Shown one piece after another: positions 58,776 to 64,000 of a stretch of DNA of 64,000 bases. The translations under genes and the position numbers were made by a program. The stretch lies in contig NZ_JAMHIV010000023.1 of NCBI RefSeq assembly GCF_023897065.1, forward strand, positions 116,987 through 180,986, given 5' to 3'. Under the pieces are notes generated by a model that did no database searches, had not been told where the DNA came from, and saw only the letters and a list, made by a program, of their open reading frames with translations. The DNA comes from Crossiella sp. SN42 (GTDB taxonomy: Bacteria; Actinomycetota; Actinomycetes; Mycobacteriales; Pseudonocardiaceae). Every line of letters begins with the position of its first letter. Position 1 is the first letter of the stretch.

Positions 58776-59891
58776 TCAGGAGATCGACTTGATCGACTCG
58801 GTGAGCTTCGTGCGGAACTCCGCCGGGACCGGCACGTAGCCGATCTTCGGCAGGCGGTCCTGGCCGCCGGTGGAGGCCACGGTCAGGAAGTTCTTCAGCG
58901 CGGTCGCGGTGTCCGCGTCGGCGCTCTTGGAGCAGACGATCTCGTAGGTGACCAGCACCAGCGGGTAGGAGCCCGCGGTCTTGTCGGCGTAGAGCGCCTT
59001 GAGGTCCAGCACCAGGTCGCCGGGGGTCTTGCTGGTCTGCAGCTTGGCGTTGGCGATGGCCTTGCCGGTGCTGGCGTCGTTGAGCTCCACCGCGCCCGCG
59101 CCGCTGTCCAGCTTGGCGATGCCCAGCTTGCTGGCCTTGGCGAAGGAGACCTCGACGTAGGTGATGCCGCCCTCGGTGGCCTTCACCGCGCTGGCCACGT
59201 CGGCCGACTTGGCCTTGCCGTCGCCGATGCCGCCCTTGAACTCCTTGCCGTCGCCCTTGGTCCAGGACTGCGGGGCCGCGGCGGCCAGGTACTTCTGGAA
59301 GTTGTCCGTGGTGCCGGACTGACCGGAGCGGAAGACCACGCCGATCGCCTTGTCCGGCAGGTTGGCCGAGCCGTTGGCGGCCTTGATGGCCGGGTCGTTC
59401 CAGTTCTTGATCGCGCCGCTGAAGATCTTGGCGATCAGGTCCGGGGTGAGGGTCAGGCCCTCGACGCCGGGCAGGTTGTAGGCGATCGCGACCGGGCCGA
59501 AGACCAGCGGCAGGTGCAGCGGGGCGGCGCCGCCGCAGCGCTCGGTGGCCTTGGTGACCTCGTCGGCCTTGAGCGGGGAGTCCGAGCCGGCGAAGTCGAC
59601 CTGCTTGGACAGGAAGTTCTTGATGCCGTCGCCGGAGGAGGAGACGTTGTAGGCGACGTTGAAGTCCTTGCAGGCCTCGACGTAGGAGGCGGTGAACTCG
59701 GTCATGGCGTTGCCCTGGGCGGACGAGCCGTCGCCGTTGACCGACTTCTTGCCGCCACAGGCGACCGAACCGGCGGCCGAGCTGGTGGAGCCGCCGGGGG
59801 CGGGGGCGTTGTTGTCCGAACCACACGCCGAGAGCAGAAGCGCGCCCGCGGCCACGACTCCGAGCACGGCAGCGTGCTGCTTGATCTTCAC
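58776..59891 (-). CDS. pstS: Phosphate-binding lipoprotein PstS
   Basis: A 371-residue periplasmic-type binding protein. '[20 protein letters not shown]' ends in a lipobox (LLSAC). The phosphate site elements are '[14 protein letters not shown]', '[26 protein letters not shown]' and '[19 protein letters not shown]', where Ser, Asp and Arg coordinate the anion. It is anchored outside and delivers phosphate to PstCAB. The promoter region carries a PHO box (59980-59997). ATG 59891 is preceded by GGACTCAGG. Confidence 0.96.
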   Translation of the reverse strand: MKIKQHAAVLGVVAAGALLLSACGSDNNAPAPGGSTSSAAGSVACGGKKSVNGDGSSAQGNAMTEFTASYVEACKDFNVAYNVSSSGDGIKNFLSKQVDFAGSDSPLKADEVTKATERCGGAAPLHLPLVFGPVAIAYNLPGVEGLTLTPDLIAKIFSGAIKNWNDPAIKAANGSANLPDKAIGVVFRSGQSGTTDNFQKYLAAAAPQSWTKGDGKEFKGGIGDGKAKSADVASAVKATEGGITYVEVSFAKASKLGIAKLDSGAGAVELNDASTGKAIANAKLQTSKTPGDLVLDLKALYADKTAGSYPLVLVTYEIVCSKSADADTATALKNFLTVASTGGQDRLPKIGYVPVPAEFRTKLTESIKSIS

Positions 59892-59979
59892 CTGAGTCCT
59901 CCAGAACGTGGACGGGCGGCGGCACCCGCCCTTCGATTCGGGACGTTAGGGACTGAGGGTGGACAGGTGGCCGTCAGCA

Positions 59980-59997
59980 GGTGAACGGAAGGTGAAC
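59980..59997 (-). promoter_or_regulatory. PHO box upstream of pstS
   Basis: On the minus strand two perfect GTTCACC units (plus-strand GGTGAAC at 59980-59986 and 59991-59997) stand 11 bases apart, the PhoP-binding direct repeat, about 90 bases before the pstS start. This indicates induction at low phosphate. Confidence 0.8.
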
Positions 59998-60104
59998 AAG
60001 CCACCCCCAGTGACCATTCACACCCCATTGAGGTGATCCTGTGACCCTGGTGCGACCTGCGCGTTTGCACTCCGTGACCGCGCCGTCATCTATTCGTCGC
60101 CGCG

Positions 60105-60989
60105 TCACCGTGACCGCGCGTACTGCACATCGCTGTCCCAATGCGCGAATCCCAGCTTCTCGTATACCCGGATGGCCGCGGTGTTGTCCGACTCCACATA
60201 AAGCATTACGGCGGGCAGGCCGCGAACGATCAAATGTCGCAAACCGGCGAGGGTGAGCACCGAGCCGAGCCCGCCGCCCTGGGCGTCCGGGTCCACTCCG
60301 ACGACGTAGACCTCCCCGATCGGCTGGTTTCCGGTGTCCGGGCGTGGCGCGTGCACCTTGGTCCAGTGGAAACCGACCACCCGCTCGTCCCGGACCGCCA
60401 GGAAGAAGCCCTCCGGGTCGAACCAGGGCTCGGCCTCGCGCAGCTCGACGTCCGCGGTGGTCCAGCCGCCCTGTTCGGGGTGCCAGGAGAAGGCCCGGTT
60501 GTTCACCTCGACCACGGCGGCCTCGTCCTGGCCGGGCACGAAGGTGCGCAGGCTCAGGCCCTCGGGCAGGGCGCGCTCGGGCAGCTCGCCGCCGAAGGTC
60601 ATCTTCATCCGCCACAGGTCGCGGGCGCGGGTGAGGCCCAGCCTGGCGCTGATGGCCCTGGCGCCCGGGTGGTCGCCGTGCGCCCAGATCCGCAGCTCGC
60701 CGTCGCCGGTGCGCTGGATCAGCTGGTTGACCAGCTCGGTGCCCAGGCCCAGGCGGCGGTGCCGCGGATGCACGGCCAGCTCGGCGACGAACCGGCCGTC
60801 GTTGTCCCGGTCGAGGTTCACATAGCCGCCGAGCTCGCCGTCGGCCTGTCTGGCGAGCAGGTGCTCGCCGGAGAGGGTCATCAGCACGTGCTCGCCGACT
60901 GGGGCTCGCCCGTCGGCCTCGGCGGCCGCGGCCACCAGGGAACGGACGGCTTCGGCTTCGTCAGGGGACAGCTGTGCCGCCCACGTCAT
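60105..60989 (-). CDS. mshD: Mycothiol synthase
   Basis: A 294-residue double GNAT protein that acetylates cysteinyl-glucosaminyl-inositol, the last step of mycothiol synthesis. The N-terminal acetyl-CoA loop is 'VAELAVHPRHRRLGLGTELVNQL'; the C-terminal one is 'GEVYVVGVDPDAQGGGLGSVLTLAGLRHL' and ends with 'VMLYVESDNTAAIRVYEKLGFAHWDSDVQY'. 'FSWHPEQGGWT' is typical of MshD. ATG 60989 is preferred; GTG 60998 gives three more residues. It follows glnR and precedes pstS, the order known in mycobacteria for glnR-mshD-phoT. Confidence 0.95.
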   Translation of the reverse strand: MTWAAQLSPDEAEAVRSLVAAAAEADGRAPVGEHVLMTLSGEHLLARQADGELGGYVNLDRDNDGRFVAELAVHPRHRRLGLGTELVNQLIQRTGDGELRIWAHGDHPGARAISARLGLTRARDLWRMKMTFGGELPERALPEGLSLRTFVPGQDEAAVVEVNNRAFSWHPEQGGWTTADVELREAEPWFDPEGFFLAVRDERVVGFHWTKVHAPRPDTGNQPIGEVYVVGVDPDAQGGGLGSVLTLAGLRHLIVRGLPAVMLYVESDNTAAIRVYEKLGFAHWDSDVQYARSR

Positions 60990-61043
60990 CTGCACCACGG
61001 GCTCAACCGTAATCGCGATGACGCGGGCGGGCAGCCGCGGAGA

Positions 61044-61784
61044 TCAGCTGACCGGGATGAAGTCCGGGACCTGCTCGTCCTGGGCCAGCTCGACCCTGGC
61101 CGCGCCGGCCCGCGGCGGGCGGACGAACTTGTAGCCCACGTTGCGCACGGTGCCGATCAGCGTCTCGTGCTCAAGGCCGAGCTTGGCGCGCAGCCGCCGC
61201 ACGTGCACGTCCACCGTGCGGGTGCCGCCGAAGAAGTCGTAGCCCCAGACCTCCTGGAGCAGCTGCGCCCTGGTGAACACCCGGCCCGCGTGCTGGGCCA
61301 GGTACTTGAGCAGCTCGAACTCCTTGTAGGTCAGCTCGAGCGGGCGGCCGCGCAGGCGGGCGGTGTAGGTGGCGTCGTCGATCACCAGCTCGCCCAGCAC
61401 CAGCGCGCCGTCGTTGCCGCGGTGCGCGGCGGCCCGCCGGGAGCGGACCAGGCGCAGCCGGGCGTCCACCTCGGCCGGGCCCGCGGTGGGCAGCAGGATC
61501 TCGTCGATGCCCCAGTCCGCGCTGACCCCGACCAGGCCGCCCTCGTTGACCACGGCGACCACCGGGACGTCGATGCCGCTGCTGGTCAGCAGGCGGCAGA
61601 GGCTGCGGGCGCCGACCAGGTCGGTGCGCGCGTCCACCAGCACCGCGTCGTGCGGACCGGCCTCCAGCAGCTGGGAGACATCAGGCACCAGCGGCCGCAC
61701 CTGGTGCGGCAGCAGGGCGAGAGCGGGCAGCACGGACTCCGGGTCGCGGTCCGTGGTCAACAGAAGCAGGTCCACGCTGGTCAT
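61044..61784 (-). CDS. glnR: GlnR nitrogen-response regulator (orphan OmpR type)
   Basis: A 246-residue atypical response regulator that controls nitrogen assimilation genes in actinomycetes. The receiver-like half has '[27 protein letters not shown]', '[22 protein letters not shown]' and '[25 protein letters not shown]', which match mycobacterial GlnR closely from memory and have no full phosphorylation pocket. The winged helix is '[55 protein letters not shown]'. No kinase gene is adjacent, as expected. It is divergent from a hydrolase gene and heads the glnR-mshD run. Confidence 0.93.
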   Translation of the reverse strand: MTSVDLLLLTTDRDPESVLPALALLPHQVRPLVPDVSQLLEAGPHDAVLVDARTDLVGARSLCRLLTSSGIDVPVVAVVNEGGLVGVSADWGIDEILLPTAGPAEVDARLRLVRSRRAAAHRGNDGALVLGELVIDDATYTARLRGRPLELTYKEFELLKYLAQHAGRVFTRAQLLQEVWGYDFFGGTRTVDVHVRRLRAKLGLEHETLIGTVRNVGYKFVRPPRAGAARVELAQDEQVPDFIPVS

Positions 61785-61882
61785 GGCGCCGCCTCCTTTC
61801 CACGCTCACCGGGTCGCCCCGGCCGCGCGTAGTAGTCAGGCTTCGGCGCCATTGCCGCTGGATGAACGGGAGGATACTCGGC

Positions 61883-62689
61883 ATGGCACTTGTGACAACA
61901 GGCCAAGAAACCGGTGTCACACTTCTGACCTCGGACAAGGTGCGGCTGAACGGGTTACTGCTCGGGCCGCGCGACCCCTCGGCCAGCCCGACCGCGGTGG
62001 TGGTCGCGCACGGTTTCACCAAGCACACCGGGCGGCCGGACGTACGCCGGCTGTTGCGCCGTTTGGCCTTGCGGCACACCGTGTTGGGCCTCGACCTGCG
62101 CGGGCACGGACGCTCCGGCGGGCGGTCCTCGGTGGGGCTGGACGAGTGGCTGGACGTGACCGCGGGAGTGGAGTTCCTGCGCCGCCTCGGCTATCCGAGG
62201 GTGACCACCCTGGGATGTTCCCTCGGCGGGTCGGTGGTGTTGCGTCAGGCGGCACTGGCCGAGGGCGCGGCCAAGCCGGAGGCGGTGGTCGCGGTCAGCC
62301 CGCCCGCGCGCTGGTGGGTGCGCGAGACCAGCAAGATGCGCCGGGTCAACCAGCTGCTGGAGCTGCCCGGCGGACCGGCCTTCGGCCTGCTGCTCGGGGT
62401 CCGGCTCGGGCCGAGGTGGACGCAGGCGCACCCCTCGCCGATCGAGCTGGCGCCGCGGATCGCGCCCACCCCGCTGCTGCTGGTGCACGGCACCTCGGAC
62501 AACTACTTCCCGGTGGCCGATGTCACCGCGATGCACCGGGCCTGCGGGGCGAGCGCGGAGTTGTGGCTGGAAGAGGGCATGGGGCACGCCGAGTCCTCGC
62601 TCACGCCAGGTCTGGTCGACCGGATCAGGGAGTGGTTGAACGCACCCGTTGAGGCAACCCGGACCTCAGTACCCTCGTCCTTGAGGTAA
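61883..62689 (+). CDS. Alpha/beta hydrolase
   Basis: A 268-residue soluble hydrolase. 'TAVVVAHGFTKHTGRPDVRRLLRRLALRHTVLGLDLRGHGRSGG' contains the HG oxyanion motif. 'VTTLGCSLGGSVVL' has the nucleophile Ser in a G-C-S-L-G elbow, the Asp is in 'LLLVHGTSDNYFP', and the His in 'EEGMGHAESS'. ATG 61883 follows GGGAGG by nine bases. It is divergent from glnR and leads, with small gaps, into lmeA and thiX. Esterase or lipase of unknown substrate. Confidence 0.87.
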   Translation: MALVTTGQETGVTLLTSDKVRLNGLLLGPRDPSASPTAVVVAHGFTKHTGRPDVRRLLRRLALRHTVLGLDLRGHGRSGGRSSVGLDEWLDVTAGVEFLRRLGYPRVTTLGCSLGGSVVLRQAALAEGAAKPEAVVAVSPPARWWVRETSKMRRVNQLLELPGGPAFGLLLGVRLGPRWTQAHPSPIELAPRIAPTPLLLVHGTSDNYFPVADVTAMHRACGASAELWLEEGMGHAESSLTPGLVDRIREWLNAPVEATRTSVPSSLR

Positions 62690-62717
62690 CTGCCTCCGAC
62701 ATCCGGAACGGGTTCGT

Positions 62718-63530
62718 GTGAAGAAGCTAGCCATCGTCCTGGTCGTGCTCATCGGGCTGCTGGTCGCCGCCGACTTCGGCGCGGCCGCGGCGGCGGAGTA
62801 CCAGGTGTCCACCCGGCTGCGCGCCCAGCTCAAGCTGGCCGACGACCCCGCGGTGCGGATCAACGGCTTCCCGTTCCTCTACCAAGCGCTGGCCGGGGAC
62901 TACCGCGAGGTCGAGGTCAAGGCCAGCGGGGTGCCGGTGGCCGAGCTGCGCAACGTGGAGGTCGAGGCGACCCTGCGGCACGTGCGCGCGCCACTGTCGG
63001 AGCTGCTGTCCGGCTCGGCGCAGAACGTGACCATCGACGAGGTCACCGGCCGGGTCAAGCTGCTCGCCGCGGAGGTGGGCAAGCTGATCAACGTGGCCGA
63101 CCTGAAGATCGAACCGGCCAACCTGGACGAGCTGCTGGAGCGCAAGCCCAACGGCGACCCGGTGCAGCCGACCGGCAAGCAGCCGGTGGCCGATGACAAG
63201 ACCGCGCCGGTGAAGCTGACCGGCAGCACCGACATCGCGGGCACCCGCACCCAGGTCACCGTGGTCGGCGTGCTCTCGCTGGTGGAGAACCAGATCGAGG
63301 TCAGCCCCAAGCGCCTGCGGGTGAGCAACGAGACCGGCGAGGTGCCACTGCCGCCGGCGGTGGACCGGCTGATCCGGCGCGCCTTCAGCACCCGGATCGA
63401 CCCCGGCGGCCTGCCGTTCACCGTGGTGCCCACCGGGGTGCGCGCGGAGCACGGGGCCCTGGTGGTGGAGGGCAGCGCGAAGAACGTGCAGCTCGGCGGC
63501 GGCGCGGTGCCCAACAGGGGCGGGTCGTGA
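62718..63530 (+). CDS. lmeA: LmeA-family phospholipid-binding protein (DUF2993)
   Basis: A 270-residue protein with an N-terminal anchor or signal 'KKLAIVLVVLIGLLVAADFGAAAAAE'. The DUF2993 domain reads 'INGFPFLYQALAGDYREVEVKASGVPVAELRNVEVEATLRHVRAPL' and 'RLRVSNETGEVPLPPAVDRLIRRAFSTRIDPGGLPFTVVPTGVRAEHGALVVEGSAKNVQL'. In mycobacteria LmeA binds phospholipid in the periplasm and supports lipomannan elongation. GTG 62718 is the start. The stop overlaps the thioredoxin-like gene's start (GTGA), the same pair as in mycobacteria (from memory Rv0817c/Rv0816c). Confidence 0.88.
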   Translation: MKKLAIVLVVLIGLLVAADFGAAAAAEYQVSTRLRAQLKLADDPAVRINGFPFLYQALAGDYREVEVKASGVPVAELRNVEVEATLRHVRAPLSELLSGSAQNVTIDEVTGRVKLLAAEVGKLINVADLKIEPANLDELLERKPNGDPVQPTGKQPVADDKTAPVKLTGSTDIAGTRTQVTVVGVLSLVENQIEVSPKRLRVSNETGEVPLPPAVDRLIRRAFSTRIDPGGLPFTVVPTGVRAEHGALVVEGSAKNVQLGGGAVPNRGGS

Positions 63531-63940
63531 CCCAGGTGTGGGTGGTCCTGGGCGTGCTGGCGCTGACCGGCGCGCTGGGACTGCTGTACCGCTGGCGGAA
63601 CGGGAAGGTGCGCACGGCGGTGCCCGGTGCCGAGTTGCCTGAAGAAGTCCGGGGCGTGCTGGCCCCCGCCCCGGCGATCACCCTGGTGCAGCTGTCCACC
63701 ACCTTCTGCGCGCCGTGCCGGCACACCAAGGTGCTGCTCGGCGACGTGGTCCGGCAGGAGCCGAGGCTGCACCACGTGGAGCTGGACGTGACCGAGCGGC
63801 CCGAGCTGGCCGAGCGGCTGAAGGTCATGCGCACCCCGACCACGCTGGTGGTGAGCGCCGAACAGCGGGAACTGTTCCGCATCTCGGGACTGCCGAAGCG
63901 GGACGAGCTGCTCAACGCCTTGCGCCCCCTCCTGGGCTAG
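63527..63940 (+). CDS. thiX: Membrane-anchored thioredoxin-like protein
   Basis: A 137-residue protein with one N-terminal span ('VWVVLGVLALTGALGLLY') and a thioredoxin fold. The active site is 'TFCAPCRHTK' (CAPC instead of CGPC), 'HVELDVTERPELAERLKVMRTPTTLVVS' includes the cis-Pro, and a final helix closes the domain. The soluble part may face either side of the membrane; topology is not clear. It is translationally coupled to lmeA by a four-base overlap. The symbol follows the mycobacterial gene in the same context. Confidence 0.83.
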   Translation: MTQVWVVLGVLALTGALGLLYRWRNGKVRTAVPGAELPEEVRGVLAPAPAITLVQLSTTFCAPCRHTKVLLGDVVRQEPRLHHVELDVTERPELAERLKVMRTPTTLVVSAEQRELFRISGLPKRDELLNALRPLLG

Positions 63941-64000
63941 CGGCCCGCGTCAAAGGCCCCACCAGCCAACTCGCCGCGAAAGAGGCGTGGCGCGCCAGCG

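Overview
The window is very GC-rich and densely coded, with frequent GTG starts and many 4-base stop/start overlaps. It carries mycothiol synthase (mshD), GlnR, an LmeA-type lipid-binding protein, Lsr2 and a gamma-butyrolactone (GBL) synthase/receptor pair. Together these point to a filamentous actinomycete, most likely of the Pseudonocardiaceae; the genus cannot be fixed from this sequence.

Layout. 0-6.3 kb: a GBL signalling locus (AfsA-like synthase divergent from an ArpA-like receptor, with a candidate operator between them), two small SRPBCC/SnoaL-fold proteins, a sigma-like regulator, an MBL-fold hydrolase whose reading frame runs antisense through lsr2, a CPBP membrane protease and a LysR regulator. 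6.4-17.6 kb: a secreted subtilisin-type protease, a bNACHT-type defence NTPase, a membrane-anchored ECF sigma factor, a class F sortase with a secreted partner, a PAP2 phosphatase and a NarL-type two-component system whose kinase has an extra C-terminal membrane-anchored domain.

17.6-30.9 kb is the most unusual part. Two copies of one module lie about 5.5 kb apart. Each is a GT-B-like protein of unknown function (+ strand) running tail-to-tail into an NB-ARC/TPR STAND ATPase (- strand), with the 3' ends overlapping. Both GT-B-like genes carry, at the same internal position, five perfect tandem copies of the heptamer AAATCGG inside an AT-rich patch. Around them are a small STAND-associated protein, a secreted beta-propeller, an intradiol dioxygenase-like protein, a PGAP1-like hydrolase and a caspase-like/P-loop/TPR gene that is frameshifted at a C9 tract. 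A further membrane-anchored NB-ARC/TPR protein sits at 41.4-43.7 kb next to tRNA-Lys. With the NACHT gene this makes five NTPase/conflict-type genes in one window.

30.9-43.7 kb: a coupled glycosyltransferase / methyltransferase / prenyltransferase-like / COG0523 GTPase operon, a HEAT-repeat protein divergent from a TetR regulator, a GAP-family membrane protein, an APH-like kinase, a DinB protein preceded by DnaA-box-like sites, and a ribbon-helix-helix/DUF4097 pair. 44-49 kb: tRNA-Lys(TTT), a MarR/GbsR regulator, a diaminopimelate decarboxylase, an EamA exporter, an SOD-like secreted protein and a lipoprotein.

49.3-64 kb is a core housekeeping block: dusB, lipoprotein, GGDEF protein, LCP cell-wall ligase, phoU, pstBACS, mshD, glnR, hydrolase, lmeA, thiX. 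From memory this order matches the M. tuberculosis Rv0823c-Rv0816c neighbourhood. Direct-repeat PHO boxes precede phoU and pstS, and a strong hairpin separates pstS from pstCAB. Phosphate uptake, nitrogen regulation and thiol metabolism are therefore neighbours here.
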